DNA of 64,000 bases from Corylus avellana (GCF_901000735.1 NC_081545.1:1408583-1472582); one strand, 5' to 3'. Shown: positions 21,154 through 33,375, counted from the first letter of the stretch. The notes: generated by a model from the sequence alone, not told the origin. Numbers and translations are program-made.

Positions 21154-22146
21154 TTTTATATTTATCTTCTTTCTATCACTTTTATTTTATTTTATTTTTT
21201 TATTTTATTTTTAAAGTAGGGTATATACAACCCAATTCTCACATGACGGGCCACCAGGTTATGTAATATGGTCATATGTTGTATTGTACTTCCTCGGTTG
21301 AACATCATTAGTGGACCATCTCCAAGATAAAGACTATAATAATTTGAAATTTCATTTATTATTTAAAAAAAAAACAAAATATGAAAAATATCTTAATACA
21401 CAAAATATGGGATTTCTTGGATGGCTTTTGGGTGCAACGGATTTTGGTTAAATTCATTCACCAAACATATAATCCAATTAAGGTTGTCTCACTACGTACA
21501 TCGTAGTGACGGTATCTAGCTCTCCCCTCTCCCCTTCAGAGCAATGAAAGAGTACTTCTTGGGAAGAAACCAGAGGAAAAGGGGAAGACGAACACCAACA
21601 AGAATACAACGTACACATTTTCCTATCCCTTTGATTTAGATAGCTCAACTTTTCGTTGGACTACTACATGTGATGTAATTATCAAAATTCAAATTAAAGA
21701 ATGATTTGTTCCCTCGTATAAGCAGTGATCTGTTATTTATGGAAATAAAATATATTAAAAAAAGCATTGATTCCATTTACATTAAGTGAAAACCTTGCTC
21801 AATTCTTGAAAGAAGCATGTCCTCTATAATATATGGGTATTTAGTCAATCACCAAAAAGAGCAAGAAAATACTGAGTAAAAGTAAAAGTACAAAGAGAAA
21901 TAGTTTTAGGATCAAAATCTCTAAAGTTTTTTTTTTTTGGTATTGGACTAATGCAATAACTTTAATGAACGGTCTAAAATCTATAACATCATCTATCAAG
22001 TTTTTTATTTTATTTTATTTTTTTTCTTATTTTATTTATTTATTTTTTATCTGATTTTCAGCCACCTCTCCGTCCACCTCCGCCTCTACCTATGCTTCAC
22101 TACCACCTCTACCAGTGTCAAGCTCCTATTCCAACACCTCCCTCAA
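21154..22146. other. Inner end of the left arm and start of the central spacer
   Basis: AT-rich sequence. It matches the right arm up to 21582 and is unique afterwards. No gene is seen. Confidence 0.4.
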
Positions 22147-22654
22147 TGTAACATCCCCAGCCCGTTAAGGCTGAGTTTGCCACTTTTCTTCTTTTATAAC
22201 AAAAGTTCTTGCAAAGATCTATAAGGTCTATCAGAGTACTTGATTTTAAAGGATACGATAAATATATAAAACATCATTCAAAAGATTTTATTACAAGCGA
22301 AATTAGAAAAAACATTAAACTTTAGTTACGGAAAATCATATTATTACAATAATTGATATGAAAAGACTTTGAAAGTTAATAATTATTCCCGCCCTAATTC
22401 CGGCCTTCTATTCCAGCGTCCTTTCTACCTGAAAACAAGAAATAAAACTGAATGAGCCCAAAGGGGGCCCAGCAAGTAAAATCCACAACCATAAATAGTT
22501 TTGCTCCTTGTTCTCAGTTTTGATAATCGTTTTTGCAAATAAATATACATCCAGCCATAATAATAATACATGTATGTACGGTTGTATCTTCCGTAGCATA
22601 TACGTACTATTACATCATCATCATAATGCATCGCTATAAATCATCTTTATAAAT

Positions 22655-22790
22655 CAACATAGTATATCATCGTTGAAAATCATCATAGTATATCATCATT
22701 CAAAATTATCATAGTATATCATCGTTGAAATTCATCATAGTATACCATCATTGAAAATCATCATAGTATATCATCGTTGAAATCATATTA
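22655..22790. repeat. 26-bp tandem repeat (TAGTATATCATCGTTGAAA core)
   Basis: About five to six copies of a 26-bp unit containing CATAGTATATCATC plus GTTGAAAATCAT. Confidence 0.7.
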
Positions 22791-23669
22791 TCGTTTTCTC
22801 ATATTAGGGCCCATGTACACTATTACCCCTGTGTACGAGGGTTGCGGGTCCTTGTGACCATGGCACTGAACTGTGGCCTCAACCATGCCCGACCGTTAAT
22901 TAACTCTTTTCTTGGTACACTCAACGGTCATGTTGATGGAATACAACCTTCTGGCATAGCCTCCTTCAGTGGTTTCGCCTCCGTCCGAGTATCGGTACCG
23001 AACTCTCATCTTTACTTATCTTGGGGCCAAAAATACTCTCCTCCATACACGTGCCCTCATTTCATAAACATTTAACTCAGTTCTTGTACTTTTCTTTGTA
23101 CTTCTTTTGATGCATCTTAGGGCAACATGTAGGAGGGTTTATCATCATTCTTCTTTCTTATAATTATCATCATTTCTCAACTTTCTTTTCTCAAAAATGG
23201 AAACTTTTCCAAATATAAACTTGTGTACTTAGAAAGCATTTAAAGAAATAGAAACTTTCTAAATAATTCTTTTAGAAATCCTTCATACATGCAACATATC
23301 TTCATGACAGGTAAATAAAATAATCATTTACAGTTTGATACAAGAATGAATAAATAGCATGACATGAAGTAATTTTAGAAGGGGTAGTGAATTTACTTAC
23401 CTCTAGACTGAAGCTAAAAGTGGTCTGAAGGATCTAGTTGCTCCAATCTGACTAACACTACTAGTATATCTTTCAAACTAATTTCTCAAGTCCGTTCTCT
23501 CTCGTATTCTTTCTTTCTTGCAACGCTTTGTCTCGCCCTTTCTCTCTCTGTTTCGTGTAAACACTTTCAGAAAGAAGAAAGACCGAGTAGAAAACGGAAA
23601 AATGAAGAATATGTGGAAGAGAAGGGAGAGGAGTAGTGAAATTTGTGAAGGGTGAGGACTCTATTTATA

Positions 23670-23948
23670 GGAAACCATCTCCATCTACCAATCTTCATCT
23701 ACAACCTTCATCCACTAATCTCCATCTATAATTCTCCATCTACTAGTACTTATCTATAAATCTCCACCTACTAGTATCCATCTATAAATCTCCATCTACT
23801 AGTACTTATCTATAAATCTTCACCTACTAGTATCCATCTATAAATCTCCATCTACTAGTATCCATCTATAAATCTCCATCTACTAGTATCCATCTATAAA
23901 TCTCCATCTACTAATACTTATCTATAAATCTTCACCTACTAGTATCCA
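23670..23948. repeat. 28-bp minisatellite (CTACTAGTATCCATCTATAA core) running into the gap
   Basis: Roughly ten imperfect copies of a 28-bp unit alternate between CTAGTATCCATC and CTAGTACTTATC variants. The array runs directly into the N gap, so its true size is unknown. Repeat collapse may be why the assembly broke here. Confidence 0.8.
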
Positions 23949-24048
23949 NNNNNNNNNNNNNNNNNNNNNNNNNNNNNNNNNNNNNNNNNNNNNNNNNNNN
24001 NNNNNNNNNNNNNNNNNNNNNNNNNNNNNNNNNNNNNNNNNNNNNNNN
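23949..24048. other. Assembly gap (100 N) at the centre of the inverted duplication
   Basis: 100 N sit exactly where right-arm homology begins, so the true inner end of the right arm is not known. Confidence 0.99.
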
Positions 24049-24466
24049 CCTTTTCCTCTGGTTTCTTCCCAAGAAGTACTCTTTCATTGCTCTGAAGGGG
24101 AGAGGGGAGAGCTAGATACCGTCCCTACGATGTACGTAGTGAGACAACCTTAATTGGATTATATGTTTGGTGAATGAATTTAACCAAAATCCGTTTCACC
24201 CAAAAGCCATCCAAGAAATCCCATATTTTGTGTATTAAGATATTTTTCATATTTTGTTTTTTTAAAAAATAATAAATGAAATTTCAAATTATTATAGTCT
24301 TTATCTTGGAGATGGTCCACTAATGATGTTCAACCAAGGAAGTACAATACAACATATGACCATATTACATAACCTGGTGGCCCGTCATGTGAGAATTGGG
24401 TTGTATATACCCTACTTTAAAAATAAAATAAAATAAAAAAGTGATAGAAAGAAGATAAATATAAAA

Positions 24467-24597
24467 GATCCTCTCCATTTCAAATCTTCTCCATTTTCTC
24501 CAGTTAGTGCATTTAGAATGGCAAAATTTTTGGACAATACTACCATTCTAAATGCACTAACGTAGGGAAATGGAGGGGATTTGAAATGAAAAGAATC
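24467..24597. mobile_element. 131-bp foldback MITE, right-arm copy
   Basis: Counterpart of 21023-21153, with the same length and position at the truncated 3' end of the RLP pseudogene. Confidence 0.7.
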
Positions 24598-24605
24598 ATT
24601 TTCCC

Positions 24606-26118
24606 TTCATCAACCAATCATGTTTCCTTGCAATCACAATCTGCCTAATTATTACTCCAACAACAAATCCAAATCCATATCCAATCACACTATTTTCCTA
24701 CCAAACTCAAATGGTGATCCAAAGTTTTGACTTTCTTCGAAGATTGAAGGTTGAGAAGGCGGCTTATCAGAATTCTCACATTTCTTTGTCAATGGTATTC
24801 CACACAATTCCAAATTCCCCTCAAATGAACTATTTTCAAATGTATTAAATTGTTTACCTTGTGGTATCTGTCCCATGAGATTATTATGAGAAACATTGAA
24901 GACTTCTAAGAATGTGAGTTGTGTTAATTAGCTGTTGTGGAATCTCTCCTGGCAATTTGTTCCGAGAAAGGTCCAATGCTTCAAGCTCTATAAGGTTTCC
25001 TAAAGATGATGGGATATGACCAATAAGAGCATTATTAAAAAGATTGAGCAAATGAGCTCCCTTTAAATTTTCAACAGATTCCAGAATCTCACCAACAAAT
25101 TTGTCACTTGAGAAATCAATGGCTATGAAGAATTCTTGGACCTTTTCGTAGAAGATATTCTTGCCTTTGTTTGTCATCATCATAGAGTAAGTATAAGCCC
25201 GAGGCCAATCGAAATACGTATCACCTTTTGATATTTGGGAGTCTAGATTTTCATGAATATATGTTAACGGATGCATATTCTCAATTTTGTTGTCCGTGCA
25301 TGCATCGTGGAAATGAACCACTTAAGTTGTTATTCACCAAATCAAGGACTTCAAGAGAATTCAGATTGCAAAATAGATCCGGAACATTGTTCCAATCTAT
25401 GAATTATTTGAAATAGAAAAATAGAAAGTGTAGACCGATGGAATAGGAAGTGATCCTTGAAGCAAATTGGAGCTGATATCAAGAAATTCCAATGAAGGCC
25501 ATGCAAGAAAAATTGCATGTGATCGACCAAAGGCTGTGAGAAAGTTGTTAGAAAGATCAAGATCTTCTAGATTTGTAGTGCTTGTGTTCGGTGTTCCACA
25601 TCCATTATGGGGCTAGGCCATTAATCTTGTTGTTAGACAAGTTTAAATACTCCAAGTCAGGTTCGTTTCTCAGGAAATTCGGAAACTCGCTCAAGTTGCA
25701 CGAAAAAAATCCTAAACCATCAAACCTTTGAAGAGTTGCATTGGCCCTGGTTTCCTTAGTAATTAAGCAATGGCAATTGATTACCAGAAATATGCAATGT
25801 AGTTAAATAATTGAGCTTCACAAACTAATCAAACTCAACAATGCCGTTAAGGTAGTTCTCAAAAAGATCCAATTCAAAAAAAAGAAAAAAAAAAAAAAAA
25901 AAAGGTTCTCAGAAAGATCAAGAAAATTCAAGATCCAAGACACTTAATTGTGTGAGGTTGATAGGCCCAAAAGTAACTGGACCAATTAACCGATTGTTGC
26001 TCAGATAAAGGAAGCTCAGTTTTGGCAAGCTTACAAGCCCAAAAGGGATTGGACCTATCAATTGATTGTGTGAAATGTCAACCGAAGAGAGTTGAACGAG
26101 GTTTCCAAATAAACCCAT
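24606..26118 (-). pseudogene. Broken RLP gene, right arm
   Basis: Mirror of 19517-21014. It starts at an ATG followed by middle LRRs (NLVQLSSVDISHNQLIGPIP). A poly-A/T insertion (25876-25901 on the plus strand), several stops and frame changes follow, then the island region at 25140-25200 and a C-terminal part ending GRKIV at 24685. It lacks a signal peptide, N-cap and basic tail. Shared lesions with the left copy show it was duplicated as a pseudogene. Confidence 0.85.
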
Positions 26119-26928
26119 AATAAACTCTTAGATAGATATGGTTGATAGTGAAGTTAGGAGAGAGCAATAATTTATTTATAGGCTGATTAATTAATATGAA
26201 AGCTTGGCATTCACAATGGACACAAAGTCTCACTTCAAGTCAAGTCATTTGCGTGCATCCAGGATCTTAGATCACAATTTTAATTATAAGCAGTCTCATT
26301 ATAAGATGTTACCGTTTGTTCTCACTGTCTGATACTTTGAGATTTATGCATGCATGACCTTCGTATATGGTTCCTCCAATCCAAATGAACGGTTTGGGGA
26401 TGAGAGATGAGTCATTTTTACATTAGCTTGTCAATTCGTAGTAATGCTATTTACATTAGCTTGTCAATTGTTGCGGCCACACCAACCCCAAGGCATTCCT
26501 CCCAATTTTCCATGAGGATTGAAAAAGAAAGCTATTTACATTTGCTTTTACATTAGGTTTTGACTAAAAGAAAGCTTCCTTGCTAAATAAATCATTGCAA
26601 GCATTTTACAAATTTGCTAGTTTCTTTCTAAAGTCTACTCAAATACACCGAAACACTAGATATATAGCTTGAAAAAAAAAAAAAGAAAAAAAAAAATTCC
26701 ATTAACTTCTTTTTACATGACTGCATAAATCGATTGAGCTATCCCTTATAGACAAATTTCCATTAACTTAATTGTCGGTTCTTAAGGCCAAGTTTTCAAA
26801 CCAACTCATAAACCTCCATTAAATGCACCAACTTATGCCGATGTGTTGCACACGTTCCTTTCTTTTTTTTTTTTTTTTTTTTTTTCTCTCTACATTGCTT
26901 TTTGAATTCTAAATTATGAGTTCAATTA

Positions 26929-26977
<49 letters not shown>

Positions 26978-27565
26978 TTGAACTATCAGATTAGTCGTAA
27001 TTTTTTAATTTCCTTCTTATAGTTTAGGAATTATCTTTTATATATCTTAACACCTGGATTAAAAATCAATTAGATCCTTAATTCTTTTTTGCTTTAGCCC
27101 TGCCGCCCGGAATGATAATACATATGATGTAATTACTTTTGTTTTCCACAATCAAATCATTTAAATCGGCTTAATTGTAGTCAACCCCTCTATTTAATAT
27201 TTTTTCATCACTGCATGAATTTATAACCAGACTTAACAAGTTGGAATATCGTGTCATTACTCAATACAAGCAACAGAGGTTTTCAAGTGTTCCAAAAGAC
27301 TGCCATGAACATAGCCCCACCACCTGTCTAATGCAATTATGCATGTATGCATGTTTTTTTCCCTTAATATTTTGGATTTCATTTAATTATTTGTTACTCA
27401 CAAAATTCTAAAATTCACCTGCTTAATTAATCCTAGTAAGATTTCCAGTAATATTGGTTTTCGTAAAAAGATTGGAGAATGGAATATATTGGACAATTCC
27501 TGCCCCGGGTTAACAAGTTTTCTTGAGAATTAAATAACTAAAATTGGGGAGAGTGTTTGAATATG
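26119..27565. other. Intergenic spacer of the right arm
   Basis: Mirror of 18070-19510, with (TA)n at 26930-26972 and long T- and A-runs near 26670 and 26870. No gene is seen. Confidence 0.5.
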
Positions 27566-27672
27566 TTAAGGATATAAATCCTTTAGAATAAATGTTGATT
27601 TCCTATTCCTTAATATTATCTAAATTCTTTGATTTAGGGAATACGAAATCAACATTTATTCTAATGAATTTA
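27566..27672. mobile_element. Palindromic MITE, right arm, larger piece
   Basis: It starts TTAAGGATATAAAT. The remaining 14 bp are at 33018-33031 beyond Copia-B. Structure is as in the left arm. Confidence 0.75.
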
Positions 27673-28287
27673 TGTCAGATTATGTGACTTGAATTTTCAT
27701 AAACCTTACCGTGGGCCCCACAATAGTATGGCATCCCATACTTGTTGACTTGTTTTTTTTCTCTCCCGCACGTCTCTCTTTGCTCTCCATTGATTGAGCT
27801 TCTTCTAGAAGCTTTGTGAAAAGGCTTTGTTTGTTGTTTTATTTTGAAGCCATTCGGTCAAGAAGAGAAGCAGCAACTTTAGCAAGAAAAAGAGAGAAAG
27901 AAGAAAAGAAAAAAACTGCCGAGAGAGAGAGAAAGACTTGTGTGCTGTAGAGAAAAAGAGATACACCATTTTTCTTCATTTTGATCTCACTTTTGGAGTG
28001 CTGAAATGCTTAGAGAATTTTAGAGAATATTTTTCTCTTTTGTATCTAATTCTCTTTTGAGTGAGATTGTGGTGTATTGGGGCTTTTCGGTTTGAGGGGT
28101 TTTGTTTGTACTACTCTTTGTACTCCACTCTTTTGTTAGTGAATTTCTCCTGGATCGTCTCCGCCAGTGGATGTAGGCTTGTTAAGCCGAACCATTTAAA
28201 TCTTGGTGTCTTGTGTGGTTGTGTTATTTTTCTATTCTGCACTTTTCTACTTCTTTGGTGATCTTGGAATTTGCATTTGTCACAACA
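27673..28287 (+). repeat. 5' LTR of right Copia-B
   Basis: 615 bp, starting TGTCAGATTATGTG and ending GTCACAACA. It is near-identical to both left-arm LTRs. Confidence 0.9.
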
Positions 28288-28322
28288 AACTGGTATCAGA
28301 GCTCGGGTATTTATTTTGCGGG

Positions 28323-29885
28323 ATGGCTACTGCAAAATTTGAAGTAGAGAAGTTTGATGGTCAGAATAGTTTCAGCCTTTGGCGCATCAAGATGCGAGCT
28401 TTGTTACGACAACAAGGCTTGGCGAAGATTTTGGATGGCGAGGTGTCATCAACATCATCAACAGAGGAAACGAAGGAACTTGAAGAAAAAGCCCACAGTG
28501 CAATTTTGTTGTCTCTTTCAGATGGAGTTTTAAGAGAAGTTGCCGATGAAGAAACGGCCACTGGACTTTGGAAGAAGCTGGAGAGCTTGTACATGAAGAA
28601 ATCCCTCACAAACCGATTGTATTTGAAGCAACGGTTATATACCCTCAAGATGAAAGAAGGTATGCCTCTTTGTGATCATCTTGATGACTTTAATAGAATT
28701 ATTTTGGATCTGAAAAATATTGATATTAAAGTAGATGATGAGGATCAAGCCTTGATTTTGTTATGTTCACTACCGGATGCCTTTGATAATTTTGTTAATT
28801 CAATGTTATACGGTAGAGATACTATCTCCTTAGCTGATGTTAAATCTGCTTTAAATTCTATGGAGTTGAGGATAAGATTGAATAGTAAAGGTAGTGATAA
28901 TCAGGCAGAGGGTTTATTTGTTAAGGGTCGTTCAGAAAATTCTTCTAATTTTAAAGGTCGATCTAGTGAGAGGGATTCGGGTAAAAGTAAATCAAGAGGC
29001 CGATCACAGTCCAGGTCAAAGAAGAAAGTAAAGTGTTACTATTGTAAAAAGTATGGGCATTATAAATCCGAGTGTCCGAAGTTGAAAAATAAAGAGGAAG
29101 GTGACAGGCAAAGTTCCTCTTCTGTGGCTGGTGTTGTCGAAGGAAATTCTAAAGGTTCAAACCTTGTCCTTGCAGTTACCATTTCTAATGATCGTTCTAA
29201 CGACAAGTGGGTCCTTGATACTGCTTGTACATTTCATATGTCCCCTAAAAGGGATTGGTTTACTACCTATGATTCAGTCAATGGTGGTTCAGTCTTGATG
29301 GGAAATAATGTCGCCTGCAAGATTGTTGGTATTGGTACAATCAGAATTAGGATGCATGATGGGATTGTGAGGACTTTGATGAATGTTCGACATATACCAG
29401 ATTTGAAGAAAAATCTTATTTCATTGGGCACTTTGGACTCCCTTAGATACAAGTATTTCGGTGGAGGTGGAGTCATTCAGGTTAGCAAAGGCTCATTGGT
29501 TATAATGAAAGGTAGCAAGGTTGATGGCCTCTACTTTCTTCAAGGTAGTACGGTAACAGGTTCAGCTGCTGTGTTTTCTTCAGATGATCCAGATTCAGAC
29601 ACTACCCGATTATGGCATATGCGGTTGGGTCATATGAGTGAGAGGGGTATGACAATCCTGAGCAAGCGAGGTTTGCTTTGTGACCAGAAAACAGGATCTC
29701 TTGACTTTTGTGAGCATTGTGTGTTCGGGAAGCAGTGCAGAGTCAAGTTCAGTACAGGCATCCACAGAACAAATGGTACATTGGATTATATCCATTCAGA
29801 TCTATGGGGTCCCTCTCAGGTTCCATCAAAGGGTGGTGCTCGATACTTTGTTACATTTATTGATGATTATTCGAGAAAAGTCTAG
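28323..29885 (+). pseudogene. Copia-B (right) gag, protease and integrase start
   Basis: The frame runs from ATG 28323 through UBN2 gag, the CCHC knuckle CYYCKKYGHYKSEC, the protease motif and the gag-pre-integrase zinc domain with its CxxC pair intact (FCEHCVFGKQC). It continues into the integrase core (Asp of IHSDLWGP) and stops at a TAG at 29883-29885, where the left copy has Trp. Confidence 0.87.
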
Positions 29886-30851
29886 GTGTATTTTTTGAAG
29901 AAGAAAAGTGATGTGTTTGCCACTTTCAAGCAATGGAAGACATTAATTGAGAATCAGACTGGGAAGAAAATCAAGCGACTCAGAACGGACAACGGCATGG
30001 AATTTTGTGGTGGTGAATTTAATAAATTCTGCAAGGATGAAGGCATCGCTAGACATCGCACAGTTAGTCATACTCCACAGCAAAATGGGGTTGCTGAGCG
30101 GATGAACAGGACTCTCTTGGAGAGAGCGCGTTGCTTACTTTCAAATGCCGGGTTGTCTAAAGATTTTTGGGCTGAGGCAGTCAATACTGCTTGTTATTTG
30201 GTCAACCGTTCTCCATCAACAGCCATTGATTGTAAAACTCCTTATGAGGTATGGTCTGGTACTCCTGCTGATTATTCATTTCTAAAAACTTTTGGTTGTC
30301 CTGCTTATTGTCATGTGAATGATGGTAAGCTTGAGCCTAGGTCAAAGAAATGTATATTTCTAGGCTATGCGGATGGGGTGAAGGGATATAGATTGTGGTG
30401 TTCTGATCCTAAATCACCTAAGTTTATAGTCAGTAGAGATGTTGTATTTGATGAATCTGCCATGCTTCACCCGAGAAAGGAGTCTATTATCTCTGCAGGA
30501 AAGGAGCAGGGTTCTAGCAAGGAGGTGGAGCTTCAGGTGGAGGCTTCACAGATGGTGCGAGATAACACTCAAGATCAGCCTGTTACAGATGTTTATGATT
30601 CCAGTTCTGATGATGATGATCCACAAGAAGAGCAAGAGACCAGTATTGCGGCTGGTAGACAGAGGAGGCAGATTAGGCCACCTCAGAGATATGGCTATGC
30701 AGATTTGGTAGCATATGCACTTACTGTGGCAGAGGACACTATAGTCCAAGAGCCTTCCACTTACTCAGAAGCTGTCACAAGTAGTGAGTCTGCTCAATGG
30801 GTTGTTGCCATGAATGAGGAGATTGAGTCTCTTCATAAGAACCAAACATAG
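29886..30851 (+). pseudogene. Copia-B (right) integrase remainder and linker
   Basis: In frame with the preceding segment, it carries RTDNG and GVAERMNRT (second Asp and the Glu of the DDE triad). The acidic linker follows, reading through the Gln codon that is a stop in the left arm. It ends at a TAG (30849-30851) replacing the Trp of NQTWEL. Confidence 0.87.
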
Positions 30852-30854
30852 GAA

Positions 30855-32319
30855 TTGGTGAAATTGCCTAAAGGGGCTAAAACTGTTGGTTGCAAATGGA
30901 TCTTCAAGAAAAAGGAAGGAATCCCAGGTGTTGAAGATGCAAGGTTCAAGGCACGTTTGGTAGCAAAGGGCTATAGTCAAAGAGAAGGTATGGACTTCAA
31001 TGAAGTTTTCTCTCCTGTTGTGAGACATAGTTCTATTCGTGTTTTGCTTGCCATGGTTGCTTTAAATGATTTGGAACTTGAGCAACTTGATGTGAAAACT
31101 GCATTTCTGCATGGTGAGCTTGAGGAAACCATTTACATGCATCAGCCAGAAGGAGTCATTGCTGAAGGTAAAGAAGATCATGTTTGTCAGTTGAGGAGGT
31201 CGTTGTATGGTTTAAAACAATCTCCAAGACAGTGGTACAAGCGCTTTGACACCTTTATGATCGGACATGGTTACACAAGAAGTAGCTATGACAGCTGTGT
31301 GTATTACAGGCAATTGTCTGATGGTTCTTTTGCTTATTTGTTACTCTATGTGGATGACATGCTTATTGCTGCTAAAAGCATGTTGGAGATTAAGAGATTG
31401 AAATCTATGTTGAGTGATGAGTTTGAAATGAAGGATTTGGGTGCTGCGAAGAAAATCCTTGGTATGGAGATTCACAGGGATAGAAAAGCGGGAAAGTTGT
31501 ACTTGTCACAGAAAACGTACATTGAGAAAGTACTTGAACGCTTTGGTATGCATAATTCTAAATCAGTGAGTACTCCACTTGCAGCTCATTTTAGACTCTC
31601 AGCAGCGTCAGCACCACAGAGTGAGGAGGAGGAGCAGTTCATGTCACATGTTCCTTACTCCAGTGCAGTTGGAAGCATCATGTATGCTATGGTGTGCACT
31701 CGTCCAGATATTTCACAGAGTCAGTGTTGTTAGTCGCTACATGGCGAATCCGGGCAAGGTTCACTGGCAAGTAGTGAAATGGATACTCCGTTATTTACGG
31801 GGCACTACAGATGTTGGTTTAGTCTATGATAGAGGCAGTGGTATCAGTTCCAGTGTTACTGGTTATGTTGATTCAGATTATGCTGGTGATTTGGATAAAA
31901 GAAGATCTCTGACAGGTTTTGTTTTCACTCTCTCGGGGTGTGCCATTAGTTGGAAAGCGACTTTACAGTCGACAGTTGCTTTGTCCACTACGGAGGCAGA
32001 GTATATGGCAACAGCAGAGGCAGTGAAAGAAGCTATTTGGCTCAGAGGTTTGGTTAGTGATCTGGGTTTGCAACAAGATGAGACTGTTGTATTTTGTGAT
32101 AGCCAGAGCGCAATACATTTGACCAAAAATCAAATGCATCATGAGATGACCAAACACATTGATGTCAGATATCATTTTCTTCGGGAGGTCGTGACACAAG
32201 GTGATATCATAGTGAAGAAAATTGCTACGGCGAAAAATCCAGCGGACATGTTGACGAAGCCACTTCCGATCCTCAAGTTCAAGCATTGCTTGGGCTTGAT
32301 TGGTGTTTTTAGTTTGTAA
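30855..32319 (+). pseudogene. Copia-B (right) reverse transcriptase and RNase H, frameshifted
   Basis: The RT frame (to 31733) includes LLYVDDM. The shared frameshift after [10 protein letters not shown] moves RNase H to another frame (31579-32319). That frame here is complete to its natural end ([20 protein letters not shown], stop 32317-32319) and has the [18 protein letters not shown] and [12 protein letters not shown] motifs. Confidence 0.87.
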
Positions 32320-32400
32320 TTACCCTTAGGGGTGTTGGAGGAGACGTCTTGAGGATATTTGTGTTGAAGACTTGATGAAATTCAAGTCAAGGTGGAGATT

Positions 32401-33017
32401 TGTCAGATTTTGTGACTTGTTTTCACAAGTCATACCGTGGGCCCCACAGCAGTATGGCATCCCATACTCTTTGTCTTGTTTTTTTTCTCTCCCACATGTC
32501 TCTCTTTCTCTCCATCTATTGAGCTTCTTCTAGAAGCTTTGAGAAAAGGCTGGCTTTGTTTTATTTGAAGCCATTCGGTCATCAAGAAGGAGAGGAGGGC
32601 AGCAGCAACTTAAGCAAGAAAAAGAGAGAAAGAAGAAAAGAAAGAGTTGCCGAGAGAGAGGGACTTGTGTTGCAAAGAGAAGAAGGGATAAACCATTTTT
32701 TTTCCTTCATTTTGATCTCACTTTTGGAGTGCTTAAAGCTTAGAGAATTTTAGAGAATATTTTTCTCTTTTGTATCTAATTCTCTTTTGAGTGAGATTGG
32801 GGTGTATTGGGGCTTTTGGGTTTGAGTGGTTTTGTTTGTACTACTCTTTGTACTCCACTCTTTTGTTAGTGAATTTCTCCTGGATCGTCTCCGCCAGTGG
32901 ATGTAGGCTTGTTAAGCCGAACCACTTAAATCTTTGTGTCTAGTGTGGTTGTGTTATTTTTCTATTCTGCACTTTTCTACTTCTTAGATGATCTTGGAAT
33001 TTGCATTTGTCACAACA
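32401..33017 (+). repeat. 3' LTR of right Copia-B (divergent)
   Basis: 617 bp. The 5' half (U3) has many substitutions and indels relative to the other three Copia-B LTRs. From about 32760 on it is nearly identical to them. This uneven divergence suggests conversion or template switching. Confidence 0.88.
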
Positions 33018-33031
33018 ATTTATATCCTTAA
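33018..33031. mobile_element. Palindromic MITE, right arm, small piece
   Basis: ATTTATATCCTTAA completes the MITE begun at 27566. Confidence 0.7.
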
Positions 33032-33117
33032 CAGAATATGACTTGAGAAACATTCAGATACAGTAAGACAGCTGCAGTTGTCCACTGCATTTCTTTACAA
33101 AAAAACACACAACAAAC

Positions 33118-33306
33118 TGTTAGTTCTTGTGTTGGCTTAATTCAGTTCCAAAATGCAGATGCTACTGTTCACGGCTCAAACACTGATATAGAATACTCAG
33201 AATCCAATCTCCACCGTTCATAATGTAGATTCATGTGTTATGAACGTCCCTGCAAAATTCCTAGACGTGTGAGTAGGTGATAATTGGAGTCGTTTTAGAA
33301 TTTTCA
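33118..33306 (+). repeat. 5' LTR of Copia-C, internally deleted
   Basis: The first about 146 bp and last about 43 bp match the 3' LTR. The middle (about 690 bp, including all GTCCGGAC motifs and any promoter) is missing between TGCAAAATT and CCTAGACG. Confidence 0.88.
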
Positions 33307-33375
33307 ATTGGTATCAGAGCGGGTTCACTCTGTGAAGGATTTATTTCCTGAGTGTGATCCGAGACTCCATATCAA

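Larger units (their letters stand above)
3945..21582 (+). repeat. Left arm of the giant inverted duplication
   Basis: This arm matches 24049-41865 in reverse complement with high identity: RLP1 with RLP2, their 3' flanks, Copia-B in its MITE, a (TA)n tract, a broken RLP and a 131-bp MITE occur in mirrored order. Outer homology ends just upstream of the RLP TATA boxes. Inner homology runs to the N gap at 24048. The only large differences are Copia-A here and Copia-C in the other arm. Confidence 0.9.
22147..23948 (+). mobile_element. LTR-like sequence of Ty3 type (partial, ends in a gap)
   Basis: The segment begins TGTAACATCCCCAGCCC, a start typical of many plant Ty3-type LTRs. Near 23660 it has a TATA-like element (CTCTATTTATAGG) in the same direction, as expected of an LTR promoter. 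There is no coding frame. The far end is lost in the N gap, so no partner LTR or target duplication can be read. This is inferred from end sequence and promoter only. Confidence 0.35.
27673..33017 (+). mobile_element. Copia-B, right-arm copy (Ty1/copia, disabled)
   Basis: This 5.35-kb element has LTRs at 27673-28287 and 32401-33017 and the target duplication ATTTA (27668-27672 and 33018-33022). The primer site TGGTATCAGAGC is at 28291-28302 and the polypurine tract AAGGTGGAGAT lies just before 32401. It is the same insertion as 12621-17962. Lesions private to this copy are two Trp-to-stop changes. The frameshift between RT and RNase H is shared with the left copy. Confidence 0.93.

Noticed and set aside
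23670..23948. Regular repeats resembling a CRISPR array
   Set aside because: This is eukaryotic DNA. The units are contiguous imperfect minisatellite copies without unique spacers.
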